Shown here: positions 57,326 through 64,000 of the stretch, in pieces
Layout: each line of letters begins with the position of its first letter
Numbering within the stretch: position 1 is the first letter of the stretch
NCBI RefSeq assembly: GCF_030408715.1
Contig: NZ_CP047202.1
Location: forward strand, 1,655,907-1,719,906
Length of the DNA stretch: 64,000 bases
Reading direction: 5' to 3'
Source of the DNA: Corynebacterium confusum
GTDB taxonomy: Bacteria; Actinomycetota; Actinomycetes; Mycobacteriales; Mycobacteriaceae
Program-made: the position numbers and the translations under genes
Notes under the pieces: generated by a model
The model's input: the letters and a program-made list of their open reading frames with translations, nothing else
Told to the model about the DNA's origin: nothing
The model's database searches: none

Positions 57326-58948
57326 TTAGTAGCGGCCGTTTTCCTCGTCGTCGCGACGGTTGGCCTCGTTGAGGCGGCGGAACATTTCCGCTTCCTCGGC
57401 AGCGTTGTCAGCGTGGTGCTGGTGCACGCGCTTGACCACGCCCTCTTCGTCGGAGGAGAAGATGCCCTGGGTCTCGGCGTCGGCCAGGCCCAGCTCGTTG
57501 AGCTGCTTCGGAACCTTGGCGCCGGCGTACTTGAGCGGGACGGCGTGGCCTTGCTCGTCGACCGGGCCCAGCGGCTGATGAACCTCGATAAAGGCACCGT
57601 TCGGCAGCTGCTTGATGACACCGGTCTCGATGCCGTGCTCCAGGACCTCGCGGTCGGAGCGCTGCAGGCTCACGCAAATCCTGTAGGTGATGACGTAAGC
57701 CAGCGGCGGCAGCACCAGCAGGCCGATACGGCCCAGCCAGGTCATCGCGTTCAGCGAGATCTGAAAGAAGTGAGCGACGTGGTCGTTACCACCGGACATG
57801 GTCACCAGCAGGAAGAAGGTGATAGCCATGGCACCGATACCGGAGCGGACCGGAACGTCACGGGGACGCTGCAGCAGGTTGTGGTGGGCGTCGTCGCCAG
57901 TCATCTTCTTCTCGATGAACGGGTAGGCGAACAGCAGGACAACCATCAGGCCACAGAGCAGGGCTACCCAGAATGCGCTCGGGATGGTGTAGCTGCCCAG
58001 GTAGAGCTCCCAGGCCGGCATAATACGAGCGACACCGTCAGTCCACAGCATGTAGATATCGGGCTGGGAACCAGCGGAGACCTGCGAGGGGTTGTACGGC
58101 CCCAGGTTCCAAATGGCGTTAATGGTCAGCAGACCGGACATCAGAGCCAGGACGCCGGCGACCATCAGGCCCATACCGATCGCCTTGGTGGCGAAGACCG
58201 GCATGATGCGGACGCCAACGACGTTGTTCTCGGCGCGGCCCGGCCCCGGGAATTGGGTGTGCTTCTGGTACCAGACCAGGATGAGGTGGGCGGCAATCAG
58301 GCCCAAGATGATGCCCGGGATGACCAGCACGTGCAGGATGTAGAAACGATCCAGCATCAGGTCAGACGGGAAGTCGCCGTCGAAGATGGCCCAGTGCAGC
58401 CAAGTACCAATGATCGGCAGGCCCAGGATGATGGCGGACATAATGCGCAGACCAACGCCGGAGAGCAGGTCGTCCGGCAGGGAGTAGCCGAGGAAGCCCT
58501 CGACCATGCCCAGCAGAATCAGCGCGCAGCCGATGATCCAGTTGGCCTCACGTGGGCGGCGGAACGCACCGGTGAAGAAGATGCGCAGCATGTGCGCGAC
58601 CATGGACATCATGAACATCAGGGCTGCCCAGTGGTGCATCTGGCGAACGAAGAGGCCGCCGCGCACCTCGAAGGACAGGTCCAAGGCGGTCGCGTAAGCA
58701 CGCGACATCTCCACGCCGTTGAGCGGGGTGTAGGCGCCGTCGTAGATGACCTTGCTGATCGACGGGTCGAAGAACAGCGCCAGGTAGATACCGGTCAGCA
58801 GCAGGATGATGAAGCTGTACAGCGCCATCTCGCCCAGCATGAAGGACCAGTGGGTCGGGAAGACCTTGTTGATCTGAGTGCGGATCATGCCGGAGGCAGT
58901 GTACCGCGAATCAATGTTGTTACCGATTTCAGCGAGTTTATTGCTCAT
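57326..58948 (-). CDS. qcrB: Cytochrome bc1 complex cytochrome b subunit
   Basis: 540 residues. Di-haem b membrane subunit that oxidises menaquinol and passes electrons to QcrA and the haem bIII pair. Haem-ligand helices are recognisable ([23 protein letters not shown] with two His near residue 110; [28 protein letters not shown] near 205). Eight or nine helices fill residues about 35-400; a cytoplasmic C-terminal extension of about 120 residues, typical of actinobacteria, follows. It starts at the qcrA stop (1-bp overlap). Confidence 0.97.
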   Translation of the reverse strand: MSNKLAEIGNNIDSRYTASGMIRTQINKVFPTHWSFMLGEMALYSFIILLLTGIYLALFFDPSISKVIYDGAYTPLNGVEMSRAYATALDLSFEVRGGLFVRQMHHWAALMFMMSMVAHMLRIFFTGAFRRPREANWIIGCALILLGMVEGFLGYSLPDDLLSGVGLRIMSAIILGLPIIGTWLHWAIFDGDFPSDLMLDRFYILHVLVIPGIILGLIAAHLILVWYQKHTQFPGPGRAENNVVGVRIMPVFATKAIGMGLMVAGVLALMSGLLTINAIWNLGPYNPSQVSAGSQPDIYMLWTDGVARIMPAWELYLGSYTIPSAFWVALLCGLMVVLLFAYPFIEKKMTGDDAHHNLLQRPRDVPVRSGIGAMAITFFLLVTMSGGNDHVAHFFQISLNAMTWLGRIGLLVLPPLAYVITYRICVSLQRSDREVLEHGIETGVIKQLPNGAFIEVHQPLGPVDEQGHAVPLKYAGAKVPKQLNELGLADAETQGIFSSDEEGVVKRVHQHHADNAAEEAEMFRRLNEANRRDDEENGRY

Positions 58949-60168
58949 TATGACTTACGCTCCCAGAATGCCGGGCCGACAGGCTCAATGAAGTTACCCT
59001 GCGCGACGAGGTAGCCGTCTTCGTCCACGGTGATCGGCAGCTGCGGCAGAGCACGGGCGGCCGGGCCGAAGACCGGCTTGCCGTACTCCAGAGCATCGAA
59101 CTGCGACTGGTGGCACGGGCACAGGATTCGGTTGGTCTGAGCCTCGTACAGCGAGGTCGGGCAACCGATGTGAGTACAAATCTTGGAGAAGGCGTAGTAG
59201 TCACCGTGGTGGAAGTCTTCCTGACCCTTGCGCTCGATGGCGCGCTGTGCGTCTGCGTGGCGCAGGCGAATCAGCATGACCGCGTTGCGGTTGCCGTGGA
59301 TCGAGTGCATGTGGTTTTCGTAGACGTCCTTTTCCGGATCGTACAGGTCGCCGTCGTTAACGTCGGATTCTGCCAACGGGAACACGGTCTCCATACCGCC
59401 GGCAGCCAGGTCCTCCGGGCGGACGCGCACCAGGCGCGCCAGACCCTTCGTGGTGTAGTGGCTGCCGGACTCGCCCTCGTGCATCTCAGCGATGGTGCTG
59501 GTGTCGCGAGCTAGGTAGAGTTTGACGCCCTTTTCGTGCAGGGTCCAGCCGGAAGTCCACAGGGTGCCGTCACCCATGTAGTTCATCTCGTGACGAACCT
59601 TCCACGGGTTCTTGATAGCGCCGCCCAGCGGGGCGATAACCGACAGGCCGAAGAGTACGCCGGCGCCACCGAGCAGGCCCATCAAGGTCTTGCGGCGACC
59701 CAGAGTGGAGGTCTTCCACGAGTCGTTCAGCAGGGCGGTCAGGGTGCGGCGGTCAACCTCGTCGGAAGGACCGTCGTGGCGACGCTGGACCGAAATCTCT
59801 TCCGGAATGATCTTCTTGACGTACTGAATAATAGCGACGCCCAGGCAGATAATTGCCAGACCGGAGAACAGACCCAGCAGCGGGGTGTAGAGCGTGTGCC
59901 AAATCAGGCCGTCTTCACCCAGGGTCTTGAACTCCCACGGCCAGAAAAGGTAGACGCCCAAGAAGGCGATGGCCGAGATGATGGAAATCGTCAGCCAAAT
60001 ACCAATGCCGGTGGCCGCGCGCTTCTCAGCCGGGTCTCCGTCGACCGGGAAGCGCTCCTTACGGAAGGCGACAGTGACGTCGTCCAGCTCAGTACCGAGG
60101 GCAGCGAGCTCGTCGTTGCTCATGCCCTTCAGCTGAGCGTCGGTGTAGTTGTGATTTACGTTGCTCAT
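58948..60168 (-). CDS. qcrA: Cytochrome bc1 complex Rieske iron-sulfur subunit
   Basis: 406 residues. The actinobacterial type has three N-terminal membrane helices (about residues 50-195) instead of one. The 2Fe-2S motifs are CTHIGC (about residue 333) and CPCHQSQFD (about 352), giving both Cys-His pairs. The ATG at 60166-60168 overlaps the qcrC stop (ATGA), which favours it over the longer frame to 60225. Electrons pass from menaquinol via this cluster to QcrC. Confidence 0.97.
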   Translation of the reverse strand: MSNVNHNYTDAQLKGMSNDELAALGTELDDVTVAFRKERFPVDGDPAEKRAATGIGIWLTISIISAIAFLGVYLFWPWEFKTLGEDGLIWHTLYTPLLGLFSGLAIICLGVAIIQYVKKIIPEEISVQRRHDGPSDEVDRRTLTALLNDSWKTSTLGRRKTLMGLLGGAGVLFGLSVIAPLGGAIKNPWKVRHEMNYMGDGTLWTSGWTLHEKGVKLYLARDTSTIAEMHEGESGSHYTTKGLARLVRVRPEDLAAGGMETVFPLAESDVNDGDLYDPEKDVYENHMHSIHGNRNAVMLIRLRHADAQRAIERKGQEDFHHGDYYAFSKICTHIGCPTSLYEAQTNRILCPCHQSQFDALEYGKPVFGPAARALPQLPITVDEDGYLVAQGNFIEPVGPAFWERKS

Positions 60169-61064
60169 GAGCGCGATCCCATCCACATAGCGGCCGCGCA
60201 CAGCGCGGTGATGCCGATAATCCACATTGCCAGGCCTTCAGAAACCGGGCCGAGACCGCCCAGGTCCCAGCCTGCCGGAGACGGGGTCTCGTTAGCAGAC
60301 TTGATGTAGGCGATGATGTCCTTCTTCTCGTCAGCGGTCAGCTGGCGGTCGGAGAACTTCGGCATGTTCTGCGGGCCGGTCAGCATGGCCTGGTAGATCT
60401 CCTGCTCGTTGGCAGGATCCAGGGGCGGTGCGTACTTACCGGAGGACAGTGCGCCGCCCTGGCCGGTGAAGTTGTGGCAGGAAGCGCAGTTCATACGGAA
60501 CAGCTCAGACCCCTTGGCGACGTCCTCGGCCTGAATTTGGCCGTTGTAGTTGGCGCCGCGCAGGGACTCCATAGCGATGGTGCCGTCATCGTTGTAGACG
60601 ATGTCCGGTCCCCCACCGTTGGCTGCGACGTAAGCAGCCAGGGCCAGGGTCTGCTGCTCGGTGTAACGCGGGGTCTTGCGCTCCGCCTGGGCGTCGTTAG
60701 ACATCATCGGCATACGACCGGAGTGAACCTGGAAGTAGACCGAACCGGCGCCGACGCCGATGAGCGAAGGGCCACGCTGGTCGACGCCCTGCAGGTTGGC
60801 GCCGTGGCAGGTAATACAAGCGACATCGTAGATGTCCTTGCCTTCCTGGATCAGGGCTTGGTCATCCTTCTGGGCGGTGGCGACCTGAGCGTCCGGCGTC
60901 AGGGCGGTAGCCAAAACGCCGGCACCCGTCAGACCGACGGTCAGCGCGAAAGCACCCGCGAGGGTGCGCTTCATCTTGCGCCGGCGGCGGGTCTTCTTCG
61001 CCGCAGCCGCCGCGGTGGTCTCACCCACCGGTGAAGCGTTGTTGTTGGGATTGGTATCCATCAT
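60165..61064 (-). CDS. qcrC: Cytochrome bc1 complex di-haem cytochrome c subunit
   Basis: 299 residues. Two CxxCH haem-binding sites: CITCH (about residue 79) and CASCH (about 193), both outside the membrane. An N-terminal helix after a Lys/Arg-rich start (about residues 33-55) and a C-terminal helix (about 275-293) anchor it. It hands electrons directly to CtaC, replacing a soluble cytochrome c, as known for the bc1-aa3 supercomplex. It is separated from ctaE by 68 nt. Confidence 0.97.
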   Translation of the reverse strand: MMDTNPNNNASPVGETTAAAAAKKTRRRRKMKRTLAGAFALTVGLTGAGVLATALTPDAQVATAQKDDQALIQEGKDIYDVACITCHGANLQGVDQRGPSLIGVGAGSVYFQVHSGRMPMMSNDAQAERKTPRYTEQQTLALAAYVAANGGGPDIVYNDDGTIAMESLRGANYNGQIQAEDVAKGSELFRMNCASCHNFTGQGGALSSGKYAPPLDPANEQEIYQAMLTGPQNMPKFSDRQLTADEKKDIIAYIKSANETPSPAGWDLGGLGPVSEGLAMWIIGITALCAAAMWMGSRS

Positions 61065-61132
61065 TTTCCTTTGGTGTTACTGGTGTCCGGAAATGAATGG
61101 CTGTAGACCGAGATGGCTCGGCTATCTACGGC

Positions 61133-61744
61133 CTACTGGACGAGGTAGATGACGACGAAAACGCCGATCCACACGACGTCCACAAAGTGCCAGTAGTAAG
61201 ACACCGCCATGGCAGCGGTTGCCTGCGCCGGCGTGAACTTGGACTTGGCAATGCGAAGCAAAATCACCACGAAGCTCAACAGGCCACCGGTCACGTGGGC
61301 CGCGTGGAAGCCGGTCAGAATGTAGAAGACCGAGCCGAACACGCTCGCCTGGACGGTAACACCGTGGTGAATCAGCTCGTACCACTCGAAGGCCATAATG
61401 CCCAGGAACAAAACGCCTAGGAGGATGGTTACCGAGTACCAGAGCCGAAGCTTGAATACGTCACCCCTTTCTGCGGCGAAAACGCCGAACTGCGAGGTCA
61501 CGGAGGAAAGCACCAGGACGCCCGTAATAAGGAAGCCCATAGGCACGTTGATTTGGGCGGTGTGCTCCGCCCAATCGCCTTCCTGACCGTTAGCCCGGGA
61601 TGTGAACCACATCGCGAACAGTCCGGCGAAGAACATTAACTCCTGCGACAGGAACACGATGGTGCCCACGCTGACCATATTGGGTCGGTTCAGCGCGGCA
61701 ACACGTGGTGCTGCCATACCTTGATTAGAAACTGCGCTCGTCAC
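61133..61744 (-). CDS. ctaE: Cytochrome aa3 oxidase subunit III
   Basis: 203 residues with five membrane helices; structural subunit of the terminal oxidase. The motifs VFLSQELMFFAGLFAMW (about residues 30-46) and, late, GFHAAHVTGGLLS are typical. The GTG at 61742-61744 is chosen over the longer frame (to 61780) because CATACT (61757-61752) lies 7 nt before it, giving a leaderless start, and the C. glutamicum protein begins likewise. ctaE heads the qcrCAB genes and may be cotranscribed with them. Confidence 0.93.
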   Translation of the reverse strand: MTSAVSNQGMAAPRVAALNRPNMVSVGTIVFLSQELMFFAGLFAMWFTSRANGQEGDWAEHTAQINVPMGFLITGVLVLSSVTSQFGVFAAERGDVFKLRLWYSVTILLGVLFLGIMAFEWYELIHHGVTVQASVFGSVFYILTGFHAAHVTGGLLSFVVILLRIAKSKFTPAQATAAMAVSYYWHFVDVVWIGVFVVIYLVQ

Positions 61745-61780
61745 GCCTATTAGTATGGCCGTTTCTCGACTCGAATTCAT

Positions 61781-62228
61781 CTAGTTCCCCCCGCTTTCGC
61801 TATTAAATTTTCCGCGCGCAATCAGCAAAGACACAGAAACCGGCGCAACTTCCGTTGAGCAACGTTAACTTCGCCGCCAAACCCTCTCCCCAATCACGAC
61901 GTTCGTGCAGGTCAAAGGACCCTAAGCGGCAACCGGCGGCAACATCCCACCGCAGCATATTTCCGCGAGAACGAAGCCGCGTCCGGTTGCAACCACTTCC
62001 GCCAAAAATCGAATGAGAGATAATTCACGTTCCACCGCCGACAAAACCGCAGGCTTGCAACTTTCGTATTACCCCCAGACGAAAATCGCTATAACGAGGG
62101 GTTTTAGCACCAATGGCCGGGTGGAAGCCGGCGGTCTATCCCCCGGCATCGTTAGCAAAACCCAGGAAATTCCTGCGCGGGCAAATTTTTCTGGAATTCG
62201 CGGGAACTTTCTGGAACTAAATACGACG
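61781..62228. other. Gene-free stretch between ctaF and ctaE
   Basis: About 450 bp upstream of the ctaE promoter. It is noticeably AT-richer than its surroundings. I see short repeats (TTTCTGGAA twice near 62190-62215, the palindrome AGGAAATTCCT at 62163-62173) but no gene. An open frame of 87 codons on the plus strand (62013-62276) runs into the ctaF terminator and looks spurious. Confidence 0.6.
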
Positions 62229-62267
62229 AAGGCCCCGAGCCTCCCTCCGTGGGAGACCCGGGGCCTT
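62229..62267 (-). terminator. Terminator of ctaF
   Basis: AAGGCCCCG (62229-62237) pairs with CGGGGCCTT (62259-62267), with CTCCC/GGGAG pairing inside. The U-run on the minus strand is poor (TTCGTCGTATTT), so efficiency may be moderate. Confidence 0.75.
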
Positions 62268-62311
62268 GACGTCTAAGAAGCTGCGGGGCGCTTACGGCGC
62301 GCAGTTGAAAG

Positions 62312-62743
62312 CTAGTGCTTTTCCTTCGGCAGGCCGTACTGCAGCGAGAGCTTGGTGGTAGCCCACACCAGCATGATGGCGCCCAGAACAATCATCCAGT
62401 AGTACATGAAGATGATGCCCAGGCCTAGGACCGCGATAGCCATGGTCATCATGAACGGCCAGATGGAGCTCGGGGAGAAGAAGCCCAGGATGCCGGCGGA
62501 ATCCTCGGTCTCCGCCTCTTCCCAGTCCTCCGGGAGGACGTCGGAGCGGGCATCGGTGAACTGGATGTAGACCGCAAGCATCAGGGCCAGCAGGGCCGCG
62601 AGGGCCATGGCGACCATGCCTGCCCACTCGGGGCCGTGGCGGTAGCCGTCGTCCTTAACGAAGTTGACGGCGAAGATGTAGACGATTTCGGCGATCAACA
62701 GGTATGTGAAGATCCCGTAAAAGACTTTTGCACCTACACGCAT
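62312..62743 (-). CDS. ctaF: Cytochrome aa3 oxidase subunit IV
   Basis: 143 residues, four predicted membrane helices in two pairs (about residues 5-27, 38-60, 85-105, 108-130), with an acidic loop (about 62-82) between them. Actinobacterial-type subunit IV of the terminal oxidase. It follows ctaC after 14 nt and is surely cotranscribed with it. Confidence 0.94.
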   Translation of the reverse strand: MRVGAKVFYGIFTYLLIAEIVYIFAVNFVKDDGYRHGPEWAGMVAMALAALLALMLAVYIQFTDARSDVLPEDWEEAETEDSAGILGFFSPSSIWPFMMTMAIAVLGLGIIFMYYWMIVLGAIMLVWATTKLSLQYGLPKEKH

Positions 62744-62757
62744 GGTTCAATATCTCC

Positions 62758-63852
62758 TTATGCCTGTGCCTTGTCGTTGGCGTCAACGTAGTTGTCGCCA
62801 TCCTGGGTGTCGCGCTGCGAGTTGAACGGCTGGGTCGAGGTGGCATACGGAGCTTCACCGATGTGCGCCAGGGCCTCAGAGTTCGGAGCGTCCGGGTTGT
62901 CGATACGGTACTGCATGTACTCCTCGAACTTCTCCGGGGAAACGGCACGCAGCTCGAAGTTCATCATCGCGTGGTAGGTACCGCACATCTCAGCACAACG
63001 GCCGACGAAGGCGCCTTCCTTATCGATACTCTCCACCTGGAAAGCGCGCTCCTGCTGGTTGTTCTCCGGGTGTGCGTACACGTCGCGCTTGAACAGGAAC
63101 TCCGGAATCCAGAAACCGTGCGAAACATCGCCGGAAGCCAGGCGGAACTCAATCGCGGTGTTGGTCGGCAGGACCAGAACCGGAACCTCTTCGGTGGTAC
63201 CAACGGTCTCGATATCATTGAAGTTCAGGTAGGAGATGTCACCCTTGGACTTGCCGTGAATCGGGTTAGCGTTCTCGGTGCCCTCCGGGTCGATGGCGGA
63301 TTCTTCCGCCAGACGGTTGCTCTCCTCATCGGTGCCGTCGTAGTCCTGGCCACCAGCCAGCGAACCGTCGACGGCGGCGTAGCCGAACTTCCAGTTCCAC
63401 TGGTAAGCGGTCACGTCCACGGTCACCTTCGGGTCCTTATCCAGGGCGGTGACCTTCTGCTGGGTCTGGACCGTGAAGAAGAACAGGGCCGTAATGATGA
63501 TGATCGGGACAACCGTCAGCACCAACTCCAGCGGGACGTTGTACTGCAGCTGCTTCGGGAACTCGCCCTTACCCTGCTTCTTGGCCCGCTTGGCACTCCA
63601 CCGGAAGATGGCCACCAAGAACAGGCCCCACATGATGATACCGATAGTCCACGCAGCAACCCAGACCCAGATCCAGAAGTTGTACATTGCTTCTGCCTCC
63701 GGGGTAATGCCCCGCGGCCAGCCGAATCCCAGGACCTTGTTTACAGCCTCGGGGGCCTGCACATCACAGGCTGCGAGAGCACTGCCACCCAGTGCCAGTG
63801 CGCCCGCCAGACCAGCCTTTCGGGCTAGGTTGCGCTTATTACGCTGTCCCAC
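62758..63852 (-). CDS. ctaC: Cytochrome aa3 oxidase subunit II
   Basis: 364 residues. Lipoprotein: the signal peptide ends in LAAC (Cys near residue 29). Two membrane helices (about 57-78 and 101-122) are followed by the outer cupredoxin domain with the CuA site CAEMCGTYHAMM (about residues 286-297) and the earlier DVSHGFWIPEF loop. An inserted charged loop (about residues 155-190) is characteristic of corynebacteria and probably touches QcrC. The GTG at 63850-63852 has AAAGG upstream; the 9 residues before it are non-conserved. 63853-64000 holds only its upstream region. Confidence 0.95.
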   Translation of the reverse strand: MGQRNKRNLARKAGLAGALALGGSALAACDVQAPEAVNKVLGFGWPRGITPEAEAMYNFWIWVWVAAWTIGIIMWGLFLVAIFRWSAKRAKKQGKGEFPKQLQYNVPLELVLTVVPIIIITALFFFTVQTQQKVTALDKDPKVTVDVTAYQWNWKFGYAAVDGSLAGGQDYDGTDEESNRLAEESAIDPEGTENANPIHGKSKGDISYLNFNDIETVGTTEEVPVLVLPTNTAIEFRLASGDVSHGFWIPEFLFKRDVYAHPENNQQERAFQVESIDKEGAFVGRCAEMCGTYHAMMNFELRAVSPEKFEEYMQYRIDNPDAPNSEALAHIGEAPYATSTQPFNSQRDTQDGDNYVDANDKAQA

Positions 63853-64000
63853 GTGTGTTCTGCCTTTCTGTCCACACAAACTTCTTAAACGCTCTCAGAG
63901 CATTCCTATCTGTCTAGGATAGTGGATCCAGCTCGCATTTCTTAGCCGAATCCCAAGAACAGTCGCGCAGACACGTTGGCCCGCGACCGTAACGGGCGAT

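Noticed and set aside
57413..59014. 533-codon open frame opposite qcrB
   Set aside because: Gln/Asp/Val-rich antisense shadow of qcrB with no motif.
62013..62276. 87-codon frame on the plus strand between ctaE and ctaF
   Set aside because: It reads through the ctaF terminator hairpin, lacks a Shine-Dalgarno and has no recognisable protein features.

Overview
The window is chromosomal DNA from a high-GC actinobacterium, almost certainly a Corynebacterium. It carries the corynebacterial division and cell-wall cluster (mraZ-rsmH-ftsL-ftsI-murE-murF-mraY-murD-ftsW-murG-murC-ftsQ-ftsZ-pgeF-yggS-sepF-yggT-divIVA), meso-DAP-type MurE, lipomannan mannosyltransferases, PimB', PknL with its DNA-binding partner, and the qcrCAB/ctaE/ctaF/ctaC bc1-aa3 respiratory genes in the order known from C. 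glutamicum and, in outline, M. tuberculosis Rv2173-Rv2200c. Many genes look leaderless: a TANNNT-like -10 hexamer lies 6-8 nt before the start codon, a common style in this genus. The species cannot be named from the sequence.

Layout. 1-1080: the 3' part of an IS256-family insertion sequence, followed by a relic of the upstream module of an HNH-endonuclease gene. 1084-6893: a short MetE-like protein behind an McbR-type operator, dnaE and rarD. 6868-11585: the lspA-rluD-hypothetical operon, two lipoproteins (one Mtb12-like) and an asparaginase. 11582-14946: dinB and a GntR/MFS regulator-transporter pair. 14943-18377: ileS behind a T-box leader. 18454-39303: the division/peptidoglycan cluster, nearly all on the minus strand, starting at mraZ, which is preceded by three 10-bp MraZ-type repeats. 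39674-44126: DUF3040 protein, HEPN-like protein, GNAT acetyltransferase, idsA and mptA. 44097-45330: a frameshifted HNH endonuclease gene with DnaA-box-like 9-mers in its upstream module, inserted into an otherwise conserved gene order. 45464-54436: the PknL pair, aroG, an exoribonuclease, mptC, an acyltransferase, plsC, glk and pimB. 54469-56387: two NlpC/P60 cell-wall hydrolases, the second with a structured leader resembling a c-di-AMP (ydaO) riboswitch. 56641-57325: an odd, partly AT-richer spacer. 57326-63852: qcrB, qcrA, qcrC, ctaE, ctaF and ctaC.

How it fits together. MraY and the Mur ligases make lipid-linked peptidoglycan precursor. MurG and FtsW/FtsI finish and crosslink it at the septum. 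FtsZ, SepF and FtsQ/L organise the ring, DivIVA directs polar growth, and the NlpC/P60 proteins remodel the wall. IdsA, MptA, MptC, PimB' and PlsC serve prenyl-lipid and PIM/lipomannan synthesis. QcrCAB and CtaCEF are the respiratory supercomplex. Most of the window is conserved core genome. The accessory signals are the IS256/HNH material, the HNH locus at 44-45 kb and the spacer near 57 kb. No tRNA, rRNA, CRISPR array or prophage was recognised. The most interesting items are regulatory (McbR box inside a Shine-Dalgarno-sequestering hairpin, two opposed MraZ-box-like arrays, GntR palindrome over a start codon) and the two copies of the HNH upstream module.
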